A stretch of 64,000 nt of DNA, taken from contig NC_088775.1 of assembly GCF_954871325.1 (NCBI RefSeq), positions 78,593,561 to 78,657,560 of the forward strand, read 5' to 3'. Each line of letters starts with the position of its first letter. Within the stretch, counting starts at the first letter, position 1. This DNA comes from Gordionus sp. m RMFG-2023 (taxonomy: Eukaryota > Nematomorpha > Gordioida > Chordodea > Parachordodidae). Below the pieces are notes generated by a model. That model saw only the letters and a list, made by a program, of their open reading frames with translations. It was not told the origin of the DNA and searched no databases. Below are positions 54,508 to 64,000 of the stretch, piece by piece. Position numbers and translations under genes: made by a program.

Positions 54508-54759
54508 TTATTTTCCCGACTTCGTCTTGTCACCAATTCCTTTTAATTTTAGGTCGATTTCATCAGCCTTAGCTTGTTTTTCGTGTTGTTTATCTTCGAT
54601 CCTTTCCTTTAGAGGTTCTGGATTAATGCCGTCATTGTCTATAATGTTGTCCATGTATTGTTCGGATGCGCGTCTCAGTTTTACAGCTTCGAAATTTTCT
54701 TGAATATAAGGCGAAGGTTTTTCTGCATTTTTATCGGATTGAACAGCTTTAGCAGACAT
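54508..54759 (-). CDS. Small lysine-rich protein of unknown function (83 aa)
   Basis: An uninterrupted ORF of 83 codons plus stop, convergent with CAP and starting about 520 bp beyond the CAP stop. The protein begins MSAKAVQSDKNAEKPSPYIQ, has a charged central part (LRRASEQYMDNIIDNDGI) and a Lys/Glu-rich tail (IEDKQHEKQAKADEIDLKLK). It has no signal peptide, membrane segment or cysteine and looks helical or disordered. Base content is richer in G and C than the flanks, and the clear C-terminal charge pattern supports a real coding sequence. I do not recognise the family. It could be a single-exon gene or the last exon of a longer one, although the ATG and the AT-rich sequence upstream favour the first. 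Confidence 0.55.
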   Translation of the reverse strand: MSAKAVQSDKNAEKPSPYIQENFEAVKLRRASEQYMDNIIDNDGINPEPLKERIEDKQHEKQAKADEIDLKLKGIGDKTKSGK

Positions 54760-56270
54760 GTTAAACGAGTTTTTTTTATAAAAATTCTTTTAAGTCAAAT
54801 TTAAAATAAAAAATAAATAATATTGTAAGGAACAGTTTATTATTATAAAATAATCTTATATTGATTGATTTATTTTAATTTATAATACCATATGTATAAA
54901 TACTAAATTTTTTATGGGTATCAATTTTCTTTAATTATCAAAAAGTAAAATAAATAATATGGGTTAAACATAATGCGTTTATTATTTTATTTTTTTAAAA
55001 AGATTTATATTATTTTTATGAAAAGATTTTATTATATTTATAAAAAATACAATTTTTGAAATTCTTTCTTTTTTATATAATTTTAGCTTTCTAAAGATGT
55101 TTATGTAATCCACTTTAACAAAAAAGTAATTAAATAATTGAGCCGAAACTTTATCAATAAAATATAGGAAAAGTCCGTGGCATGATTTTTAAAAAGAATT
55201 TTGTAATTAAATAAAATAAAATAAAATTATTAAATTAAAAGTCATTCCAATGCATAAAATTGGTTTAGAGAATAAAATTAATATTTTAATTTGGCTATAT
55301 ATTGATCTGGTATATTTCCAAATTAAATTCCATTTATAGAAAGGTCGCGAACCATTCTTAGACCGAAAAAATTACTTTTGGACTAGCTTGGATCGAAGAA
55401 TTTAGATTTTACGGGTAGTTACATAAGAGATTGAACTCGGATAATTATTAAAAAGTTTTAGCCAGGTCCAAAAAAATATTTTATCAGGGTCATCACACTA
55501 AGATCATAGACCTTCAAGGGCCTGACCGGCTTATGGGCTGGGCAAAAATAAAATATAAAATAATAGAGGCCGGCCTTCTAGTTTAATTTTTCATTGGCTT
55601 GAGCATGGTTTAATTTAAATATTTTTTACAGTAACTTCCACCACGGAAAGGGGTATGACGCAAGATCTTCGTTGAAATTGAAAGGGGGTAAGTAATTAAC
55701 TATCGCCATTTTTGAGTCGTCTAATTTACATGTTATTGCATTATTTTTTCAACTTGAAATAGTGTTTTTTTTAATTTAGATATAAGATTTTGCCCGAAAT
55801 ATATTCAGCATGTTTTGAAGGCCTATTCTTTGATTTAAAATTTTACCATAAAATTTCCAATTTAATATAGTTTGATTTTTTTAAATATAAATTATAATAA
55901 CTCAAAAGTTAACGGCAAAATTGTCAAAAATCAGAGGATAGGCATTGCATTCGAAAAATTTATAAAATACATTTCCGATAAAATCATATTCTAATAAATT
56001 AAAATGATGGCGTATTTATAAACATAAATATTTTACTTCCCATACTTATTTTCATTTTAATATAAAATAATTCACCCTTTATAAGGCCCAGAATATTATG
56101 TAACATGCGCTCTCCATTCTTAATTTCAGATAAAATTTAAGGTAATATAATTATATTATATTGTTTGTTTATTTTAGATTAGACAAAAAGGATATACATA
56201 ATATAAATTAGGGCAGCACTTATCTGCGACAGGACTTGGTGTAAAAATATCATTCGCTTACATCTAATAG
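54760..56270. other. Intergenic, nothing firmly recognised
   Basis: AT-rich sequence with a GC-richer patch at 55320-55600 (GGGCCTGACCGGCTTATGGG, GAGGCCGGCCTTC) that resembles the subterminal strings of GC-motif hAT MITEs. No terminal repeats were found. Confidence 0.3.
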
Positions 56271-56274
56271 AATT

Positions 56275-56455
56275 CTGGTTAACTCCTTTTTTTATATTAA
56301 ACAGCTTAGAGGATTTTTATAACTCTTTTTTTATAAACAGCCACCTCGCTTAAGAGGACTCTGCTAACTCTTTTTTGTAATCAGTCGCCTCACTTAAGAG
56401 ACTTTGGTAACTCCTTTATCAGCAACCTCGTTTAAGAGGACTTTGGTCTCTTTTT
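56275..56455. repeat. Minisatellite of about 55 bp
   Basis: Three to four units containing AACTCCTTTTTTTAT-like, CAGCCACCTCGCTTAAGAGG and ACTCTGCTAACTC; later units read CAGTCGCCTCACTTAAGAGA and CAGCAACCTCGTTTAAGAGG followed by ACTTTGGT. Unit lengths vary. Confidence 0.75.
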
Positions 56456-56459
56456 AACC

Positions 56460-57079
56460 CTTGATGTCTATAATAATATAAAAATAACGCAATTTCAAAT
56501 CATAGGTAATTTATTTATTGATACCATACTTTTTTTTACATAAATATTTTCAATAACAATTTTTATATAAGAAAACAAATTCATAATTGATCTTCCAAAA
56601 GCAAAGAAAACAATATAAATCAAAAATATATAATGATGTTTTTACTTTTATTTTGCCTTTTATAACTTGTACATTTCAAAAATAAATATAAATTTATTAA
56701 TAATCTTTAATCATGAAAATATTAATTTTGATAATGATGACTTGACAAAATAATGATGATGAATACGCAAAATTAGCTTCATAATATTCAACCTCCACCC
56801 CCAGCATATATTGTAGTTTAATCGTGTTTTCAACAATTCGAACTAGTTAATGCCTTGAGTATCCTCCCTTTGTTCTCTAGTAATTGCTGATCCACTTTTC
56901 ATTATTATCTATTGTACAGGTGTTGAGTTAAACTATGTCCATGTACGATCTTTGGTTTAGTTGTCTACTTTGTTTCATCTTAAATATTTTTCCACCACCT
57001 TTGCCCAGCAAATATATATATTTTTTTTTACAATATATCGTTATCATTATATATATATTTATTTATTTTACCAAATTCC
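56460..57079. other. Intergenic, nothing recognised
   Basis: AT-rich. The overlapping + strand frames at 56935-57303 are rich in Phe/Ile/Tyr from T-rich DNA and I do not call them genes. Confidence 0.35.
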
Positions 57080-57420
57080 AGTTGATTACCCTCCTCTTCA
57101 TATTCCCGATCGTAATCTCCCAAGTCCCACACTCTTTCTGGTCCCGATGCCGTATACCTTCCCTTTCATCGGTGAATTTTATCCAATTAAATTTTTGTCC
57201 AATGTTTTCCATGATCACCTCGGATTCCCATCTTGTATTTCCATATATTCTGACCCACTATAAATTCAGACGCCATATTTACCTCTTCCCCCTTTTAATT
57301 TGATTACCACTTCAATAATTCCGGTAAAATATGGGTTTCCTCCCTAAAAATTTATCCGCTGGAGATTCTTGTCCAAAGGCAATCCAAAATGTTGGATGGT
57401 GAAATATATATATATATTTT
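57080..57420 (-). pseudogene. Unidentified coding-like patch, broken
   Basis: A GC-richer island in AT-rich sequence. On the minus strand it contains protein-like stretches, for example MASEFIVGQNIWKYKMGIRG from an ATG at 57276, then RYTASGPERVWDLGDYDREY further along, and FWIAFGQESPADKFLGRKPI upstream of the ATG. I recognise no family. No continuous reading frame spans it, so it is either an old pseudogene or exon pieces. The + strand frames of the same stretch look like shadows. Confidence 0.3.
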
Positions 57421-57427
57421 ATTCTAC

Positions 57428-57592
57428 TAGTTGTTAAAAAGTCCATATTATATAAGCCTGAAAATTTTGCGCATAGATTGCCCAGAGGTTTGGTCATCTA
57501 TTCACCAAATCTCTTACATGATATTATTTTGGCTAAAATCGTAATCGGGATGTTTTAAAAAATCGAACTAAAACGGGCTTTTAACAATACTA
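57428..57592. repeat. MITE family M1, copy 5
   Basis: Starts TAGTTGTTAAAAAGTCC and ends TTTTAACAATACTA. The inside keeps TATTATATAAGCCTGAAAAT, CATAGATTGCCCAGAGGTTT and TCATCTATTCACCAAATCTC. More diverged than the other copies. Confidence 0.65.
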
Positions 57593-58177
57593 TTCCATCA
57601 TATAAAATATGATTATGATTCTTTTAATAAAATAATTATAATATAGATAAAAAATTATAAATTTAAAATATATCATTTGCATACAATAGTAAAATTGGAA
57701 TGCTTAAATATAAAATAATAAAAAATTAATTAATATATAAAGATAGTAAGGAAAAACAACAGAATTATTATATGAATCAATGAAAAAAATGTTAAAAGTG
57801 AATATTAAATTATTTTAAACAAAAATATAAAAAAAGCTTCTAAATATATTTTGTTTAGAAAATTAATATGATAAATTGAAAATAAAATATCTTAGATATA
57901 GATTTAAATATTTTATTAAAAATGTCAAAAAGATACGGAATACAAGTTACAATAGTGTCTTGAATCTAAGATACAAGCATTCGCGATACTGCCTAACTCT
58001 GTATAAACTTTTATACCAAATATGCATGAATGCCTATTTATCTTTAGGCATTCAATAAAGTTTTTAAAATTTATTTCTTCTTATACTATCTTACCTTTTG
58101 GTTAAATAAAAAATAATTGCACTTATATTTTTTCATTTTCTCCTGCTTTTGTACCTTTGTCAATATATGTTTATAGT

Positions 58178-58370
58178 TAGTGATTAAAAATCGCTCCAAT
58201 TGAGCCGATTCTTTAAAGCGATATCAGTATTTTCTCCAGAGAAATATTTTGCTCATATATGGCCAAAGGTTTGGGCATCTATTAGCTATGGAGGCCTAGA
58301 CAATACTTTTCTGGATAAAATATGAAGTTGGCCGTTTTTAAAAGCGGCTCAATTAGAGCGATTTTGCATC
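58178..58370. repeat. MITE family M1, copy 6
   Basis: Contains CTCCAATTGAGCCGATTCTT, ATATATGGCCAAAGGTTTGG, GCATCTATTAGCTATGGAGG, CCTAGACAATACTTTTCTGG and AAAAGCGGCTCAATTAGAGC. Start TAGTGATTAAAAATCGC; the right end is worn. Confidence 0.7.
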
Positions 58371-58398
58371 TAATAATACTCTCACAATTGCTTGAGAG

Positions 58399-58600
58399 AG
58401 TGTTGTTAAACAACTGAGCCGATTTAAAAAAAGACAAATTTTATATTTTAATCATTTGTATCAGCCTCGATTGGCTAATAGAAGTCCAAACCTTTGTAAT
58501 ATTTATGAACAAAATCTTCAAGCTTGCGTAATATTTTTTTTCTGGACAAAATATTAAGTTACTTGTTTTTAAAAATGGACTCAAATTGATTCTTTTCTAG
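58399..58600. repeat. MITE family M1, copy 7 (opposite orientation)
   Basis: Starts AGTGTTGTTAAACAACTGAG then CCGATTT. Inside, the reverse orientation of the family reads GGCTAATAGAAGTCCAAACC, TTTGTAATATTTATGAACAA and CAAGCTTGCGTAATATT. It lies 30 bp from copy 6, forming a near-palindromic pair. Confidence 0.75.
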
Positions 58601-59150
58601 TCAGGAGGATGCGACTAATATTGGCTCATTTGCGATCTCAGTGCATTATTTTATTTTTATTTTAGTTATCTTGCCCTGTCTAACACTCTCTAAATGATTG
58701 TATTAAGATTTATAATTATTAAAAATAAACAAAAAAGATCATGAATATATATTTAAGAATCTTTTTGAAGCTTGACTGGCCTCTGCGAAAATGTTTACCC
58801 CTATTTATATTAACTTATAACTGTAGTGTATTTTGATTATTAATCAGATACCATACCCTAATTATATAAAGCTTGCCAAATTCATCTCCCTGGTAATATT
58901 CTTTTATTCGTGATATACTCATTATTTATATATAAAATTTTTAAATTTTACCTGCTTTATTTCTTCTAAAAAAAATTTACTACTGAAAATGCACTCATAC
59001 CATGATGATACTTATTATTGATAATATTTTATTCCATTTACCTCCTCAGTTTCACACCTATATCATATTTTTTGTTTTTTTAAACTTAAATACCTCAAGA
59101 TTTGTGATCTATTGTCATTTATTATTCGCTACTATATGGGATTTGATGAG
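58601..59150. other. Intergenic, nothing recognised
   Basis: AT-rich sequence without a supportable feature. Confidence 0.35.
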
Positions 59151-59154
59151 ATTA

Positions 59155-59265
59155 GTCTTGCAGTCGGTAGTAGTGATTGATAATATAAGAACTTGGTAAG
59201 CGGTAGTATTAATTGACAATGTATATTCTAGTCTGGTAGGTGGTAGTATTGATTGAGAATGTATA
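59155..59265. repeat. Short tandem repeat, about 45-bp unit
   Basis: Three imperfect units with GTAGT(A)TTGATTGA(T/G)AATGTATATT and GGTA(A/G)GCGGTAGTATTAATTG-like strings. Confidence 0.6.
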
Positions 59266-59421
59266 TTTTATTGTTAATTATTTATTTAATCAGAATTCTT
59301 TTATATATATTAAAAATTAAAGTTTTTTTAAGACAAAGATTTTATTTGTTTGAATATCATTTTTTAATCAAAGTAAGTATCGTTGATAATATAAAATTTA
59401 TAATATTTCTTTTTTTCTTCA

Positions 59422-59472
59422 ATAATATATATATTTATATATATAAATACATTCATATATATATATATTTGG
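59422..59472. repeat. AT microsatellite
   Basis: Alternating TATATATA stretches. A second short (TA)n run lies at 63800-63816. Confidence 0.7.
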
Positions 59473-60302
59473 TCAATTAAATTAATCGTTCATATTTTAA
59501 ATTGACCCAAAAAAAAACATTTAAATAATGTAAAGACAAATTGAAATTAACGCTTTAGACAATAAATAAAGAAATATATTATAATAACAGGATTCTTCGC
59601 CATTTGTGTTTCCCAGATCCCACCTTCCCCGTCCTTATATAATAAAATTCTATAAATCAAACGAAATGAAATTAAAAAAAAAATGAAAAGACCGATAAAT
59701 ATATATATTATCAATGATATTGTATATAACTAGACCTGTGCGCCGCCGGCAATTTTATTCACGCTGAACAGATCGGCGGCGTGAGCCGGCTAGCCGCCAA
59801 TTTTTCTTATGGCAGCGGTGCGGCGTGTATAATGTTGTTAAATTATATTTATATATTAAATTATTATTTTTTAAATTTGAATATTAACATTAATATAATA
59901 AAACATGAATTGTATTCTATTGCTTTATATAATAGAATAGAGTATATCATTTACATTCATTCATACACCATATTCATTTCGGCTATATTAATTATTTTTA
60001 TGGATTTGCGCGTTATAAACCACCCTATATACAATTATGAAATAACAACTCTCTCTACTACAAAAATCAAGTTATGTGTGGAAGTACTTTGGAAATCTTA
60101 TTTTGAAGAATGAGAATAAGAAAAGCACGATAATGCCTGATTATATTTACTGGTGAACCTTGTTTAAAATTGGGGAAAAAAGATGAGGAAGATTCGGATA
60201 AAAATAATCCATTTTCACAGTAATTTATTTTAATTTTAGACTTATATTTATATATAATTTATATTTTAGTTATGATATCAAATGTTATAGCAAAAATATA
60301 AG

Positions 60303-63047
60303 TACGAGTAACCTTTCTCGTCACTTAATTAATGTGCATAAAATATCAGAAAAAACTAATAATAATAAATCCATTCAAACTCTAAAAATGTTTCTAAAGC
60401 CAACGCCAACATGTAGCAAGAATATTAAAGATAAAAAATTGCTCTTAGGTTAGTATTAATGTTTATTAATATTCATTTTAAATTTTTAACTGGTTTGTTA
60501 AATTAATTTTATAAGGCTTTATTTGTTCAAAACAACTAAATTTTTTAGTTTGTTTTGTCAGCTCTTATTTTGAGAACTTTTTAATGTACAAACTTAATAT
60601 ATAATTTATTAAAATAATTATGTAAAACTTTAAAACAACTAAATTTTTAGTTTGTTTATTGTCAGCTCTATTTTGAGATCCAATGCATAAACTTATGTAT
60701 AATTTAAATTAATAAAATAATTATGTAAAACTTTAAAACAACTAAATTTTTAGTTTGTTTATTGTCAGCTCTATTTTGAGATCCTTTTAATGCATAATTT
60801 AAATTTATTAAAATAATTATGTAAAACTTCAACTAAATTTTTAGTTTGTTTATTGTCAGCTCTACTTTGAGATCCTTTTAATGTATAAACTTAATATATA
60901 ATTTAAATTTATTAAAATAATTATGTAAAACTTTAAAACAACTAAATTTTTAGTTTGTTTATTGTCAGCTCTATTTTGAGAACTTTTTAATGTACAAACT
61001 TAATATATAATTTATTAAAACAATTATGTAAAACTTTAAAACAACTAATTTTTTAGTTTGTTAATTGTCAGCTCTATTTTGAGATCCTTTTAATGCATAA
61101 ACTTAATGTATAATTTAAATTTATTAAAATAATTATGTAAAACTTTAAAAAAACTAAATTTTTAGTTTGTTTATTGTCAGCTCTATTTTGAGATCTTTTT
61201 AATGAATAAACTAAAAATATATTTTATATAATTATGTAAAACTTTATTTTGAAAGTTCAAAACTAAATCAAATTTTTTATTTGTTTCTCTTTTTTAAATA
61301 TCTTTTTTTTTAATAGGGCGAAATTATGTTTTGATGTGCTGCTTAGATTTATTGCCATTCGAAAGCAATAATGGGATGACAGATTTTCTTAAGGTTTAAA
61401 ATTTAAATAAAATGATTATTAGAAAATAAATTGCCTAAAAAAATAGAAATATAAGATAATTGATTCCTCATCAGAATTGCCTAATAGGACAACTATTAGT
61501 CGGGGAGCACTTGATGATGTTTATTGTTCTATAAAGGCTCATGTTTTAAACCTGATTTATGCTGGTCCAAAATTCTGTTCCATTACTTTTGATTTATGGA
61601 CCGATCATTTCAAGCGGCGAAATTATATTACATTTAGTCTTCATCATTTAGATGAAAATTTTGATTTAAAATATTTTACCCTGACAACCCGAAATGTGAC
61701 TCAAAAGCATACTGGGGAAACCATATTATCGGAGATTGATGGTATCGAAGAGGAGTTTCATTTAAAAGCCAAAATAATACAAATGGTAACTGATGCAGGG
61801 GCAAATGTCAAAAGAAGCGTCAGATTGGGGGATTATGAGCATCATTTATGCTTAGGCCATGGACTACATAATTTGGTTACAGTTGATGGCATAAAAAAAG
61901 TTGCCAGAATTGATAATCTCTTTAAAAAAATTAGAGAAATTATTTCAGCCCTCAGATATCGAGTAGCTGATTTGGAATGTGAAATTGAAGATGAGCATCG
62001 TAAATGTCAGTCAATTTATGAGACAGGTCATATCTTGGATATTGATGATTCTGATCCATACCTTGATGACCATTTTGATAATGAAGCGGATAATAGAAAT
62101 GTCATTACACCAACCAATCTATTTAATACAAAAACGTTAAAATTAAATTGCCCCATACCCGCTGGCACAGCATATTAATTATGCTAGAAAGTGTTCGTAG
62201 CGTGAACAAAAATCCTATTAATAATGTTTTGAATAAAATAGGAAAACAATGTTTAAAACTTTTTAATAATGAATGGGATATGATTGACGAGCTTTATGCC
62301 GTATTAATTCCATTCCGAGTCGGTGGAGTTTCTTTCCTCCCAAAAGGGATCGACTATAAATCTAGGGTTATTAATTCGCAGTGAAATAGAAACCCACATA
62401 CAGATCAATATATCTGATTCCTCAGATATTATTTGTTTAAAAGAAAATATGCAAAAAAAGCTTGACCATAGGTTTCCCATTACTGAACTTAGTTATTTTA
62501 TATTTTTATTAATAAAATTATATTTTGAACATTAGATATTAGCGATTCTCATTGATCCCAGATTTCAAAATCTGAAAATTGTGTCAGAATATTTAAATTC
62601 AAATTCTACTACATCATTGCAATTTTTAACAAGACATTTAAAACTTTTAGAAAATGATAAAAATGCACAAAATGAAATCCAAGTTGAAAATAATGGGGAG
62701 ACTTCCAGTTCTTATATCGCCAAAATAGCTCGTAAACATTCCATTCCAGGCAGTGATTATAACAATATAAGTAATTTAGAACAAGAATGCCATATTTTGC
62801 TAAGCCAAAATAATATCCCAGAAGAGGATGCATTAACCTTTTGGAAGAAAAAGCAACTGGAACTTCCTAAGCTTGCTAATTTTGCTAGGAAGGTTCTTTG
62901 TATACCTCCAACCAGTACACCCAGCTAAATAATTTTTTCCATTGCTGGATTAATACTCAATGCAAAAAGGACTTCTTTATGTCCCACCAATCTTGATAAA
63001 AATCTATTTATTAATGATAATTATAATTTAGCTAAATCTGAATTCTG
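60303..63047 (+). pseudogene. hAT transposase (BED, Tam3-like), few breaks
   Basis: 60303-60447 encodes the end of a BED finger (STSNLSRHLINVHKISEKTN) followed by LKMFLKPTPTCSKN. A repeat-filled gap ends near 61317, where RAKLCFDVLL-like and MCCLDLLPFESNNGMTDFLK text resumes. 61477-62178 is a 233-codon frame with FCSITFDLWTDHFKRRNYIT, IQMVTDAGANVKRSV and HHLCLGHGLHNLVTVDGI, holding the D...D and C..H..H motifs of the hAT catalytic core. 62148-62384 continues in another frame, and 62581-63047 ends with LPKLANFARKVLCIPPTSTP, then IIFSIAGLILNAKRTS and FINDNYNLAKSEF. A TAA interrupts the SER.FS position near 62926. I count about four breaks. Confidence 0.88.
60525..61245. repeat. 104-bp minisatellite inside the hAT
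   Basis: Seven copies marked by GTCAGCTCT at 60557, 60661, 60763, 60854, 60963, 61067 and 61176, spaced 91-109 bp. Each unit contains the palindrome CAACTAAATTTTTAGTTTG and AAAATAATTATGTAAAACTT. The array lies between the BED-finger part and the catalytic part of the transposase. Confidence 0.92.
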
Positions 63048-63431
63048 ATTTATTATATTTCTTACTTAATATTTTGTTTGCATTCCAAATATATATTTGT
63101 TATAATAAAAATCAATAGAATATTACTAATATGTGTTGTTTATGTGACTCTGATCTGAGTGAAAATGCAATTCCTTAGTCTATTTCTGAGAATGAGAAAA
63201 TACATGAATTTAAATTGAAGTGAGACAGGAAATAATTTAAGAAATAAACTATTTTAACAATGTTAGAAAAGAGCGCCAAATTATAAAAAAATGTAATACA
63301 TTGATTTATAAATTAAATTGCCGACAATTTAGTAGGCGGCGGCGAAATCGGCGCGCCGCCGAACGCCGATAAAAAATTTAAAAAAACCGTTGCCGTCAAT
63401 TGAGACATCGGCGCACAGGTCTATATATAAC

Positions 63432-63934
63432 ATATAACTAAAAATGTAATGTTAACTATATGAAAAAATAAGACGAAATTCTAAAATAAGAATAAACACA
63501 GAAAGAAAACTATCGAATTGGAGAGCTAAATTAAGAATTATAAAATAAAAGAAACACGGAAAGGAAACTACCAAATTAGAAAGCTAAATTAGGAATTCTA
63601 GGAAACGTTCTAAAGGACTTTAGTCATATATCTTTTTTAATAAAAATATTAATCATCATAAGTCAAATAATTGATCAAGTTTTATAAAAATTAAAAAAGT
63701 CATTCATATCAAAAAAATCTACAATATATATCGATCTCTAATATAAAAATGACTGACATTTTTTTAACTATATACAAAAATAAATAGATAAACAAACAAA
63801 TATATATATATATATAATGATTGACATTACACTACAAAATGTATCATTTACGACAGTCAACATATAGCTTTATACTTATATTGAAAATATTAATTCGCTG
63901 AATTCAATTTAATCAGCTTATAATATAAATATAT
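63432..63934. other. Intergenic, nothing recognised
   Basis: AT-rich sequence with a repeated pair (GGAGAGCTAAATTAAGAATT / AGAAAGCTAAATTAGGAATT around 63520 and 63580) that suggests a small local duplication of about 60 bp. No gene. Confidence 0.4.
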
Positions 63935-64000
63935 TTATTGTAAATTTTTTTCAAGATAGTTGTAAGTTCTTTTTGCAACCTCCTGCGAGCCCCATAACTC
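63935..64000 (-). CDS. Possible C-terminal exon of a gene beyond the right edge (partial)
   Basis: Reading leftward from the window end, 21 codons (ELWGSQEVAKRTYNYLEKNL then Q) run into TAA. An AATAAA overlaps the stop, and AT-rich sequence follows. The local composition is much richer in G and C than the flank, and the peptide looks like an ordinary protein C-terminus. It is too short to identify. Confidence 0.35.
   Translation of the reverse strand, partial: ELWGSQEVAKRTYNYLEKNLQ

Larger units (their letters stand above)
59731..63423 (+). mobile_element. BED-type hAT transposon, well preserved
   Basis: 3693 bp with a perfect 8-bp target duplication TATATAAC (59723-59730 and 63424-63431). 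Ends are TAGACCTGTGCGCCGCCGGC and, in reverse, TAGACCTGTGCGCCGATGTC. GC-rich subterminal strings (GGCGGCG, GCCGCCG) stand out against AT-rich DNA. The transposase is in + orientation and an intron-like region carries a 104-bp minisatellite. It lies in the intergenic part downstream of CAP. Confidence 0.94.

Noticed and set aside
56935-57303. Overlapping + frames of 122 and 100 codons with many hydrophobic residues
   Set aside because: They come from T-rich DNA on the strand opposite a coding-like patch and have no domain; hydrophobicity is expected from composition.
59253-60113. Frames of 75 and 110 codons
   Set aside because: The first is low-complexity AT repeat; the second starts in the GC-rich end of a hAT and continues in its non-coding leader.
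62609-62833. 74-codon minus frame
   Set aside because: Shadow of the + strand hAT transposase C-terminus.

Overview
This window is AT-rich eukaryotic nuclear DNA, almost certainly from an invertebrate animal; I cannot name the clade. It holds one long spliced housekeeping gene, cyclase-associated protein (CAP, a cofactor of actin turnover), on the + strand. Twelve exons from 1305 to 53987 join in phase into a 456-residue protein that aligns from end to end with animal CAP. Introns range from 57 bp to 33.8 kb. That pattern, the animal-like CAP sequence and the load of hAT DNA transposons exclude bacteria and make fungi unlikely.

Layout: 1-1304 upstream flank and exon 1; 1447-11835 intron 1, with a hAT remnant (3244-4087), unidentified coding-like fossils (5400-6660), a hAT-type MITE (8412-8706), a 60-bp tandem duplication and a Merlin element (9285-10142); 11836-17305 exons 2-7 with short introns, small hAT MITEs and a tRNA-derived SINE; 17306-51102 intron 7, a transposon graveyard; 51103-53987 exons 8-12, encoding the linker and the actin-binding CARP domain; 54508-54759 a convergent 83-codon ORF; 54760-64000 mostly intergenic repeats, a well-preserved hAT element (59731-63423), and a possible last exon of a minus-strand gene running off the right edge (63935-64000).

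Intron 7 contains a BED-type hAT (19955-22683), a 6.9-kb hAT (22751-29618) that has swallowed a second 5.0-kb hAT-like element (24464-29449), a pair of long inverted-repeat arms (31408-33075 and 41466-46258) carrying tRNA-like segments, a hAT with two opposed copies of its transposase (36788-40059), and a hAT inserted into the right arm (42321-45732). The inner 5.0-kb element is the most unusual object: both arms are arrays of a GTCGACTAGAGGACGAATA core in opposite orientation, like a Foldback element, but it has a hAT-style 8-bp target duplication and a hAT transposase C-terminus in its centre.

Ten elements have recognisable 8-bp target-site duplications that I read directly. Several other repeat families (a roughly 200-bp MITE with at least seven copies, minisatellites, tRNA-like segments) fill the rest. 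All positions and translations were read by eye; family names rest on remembered motifs and no database was searched.
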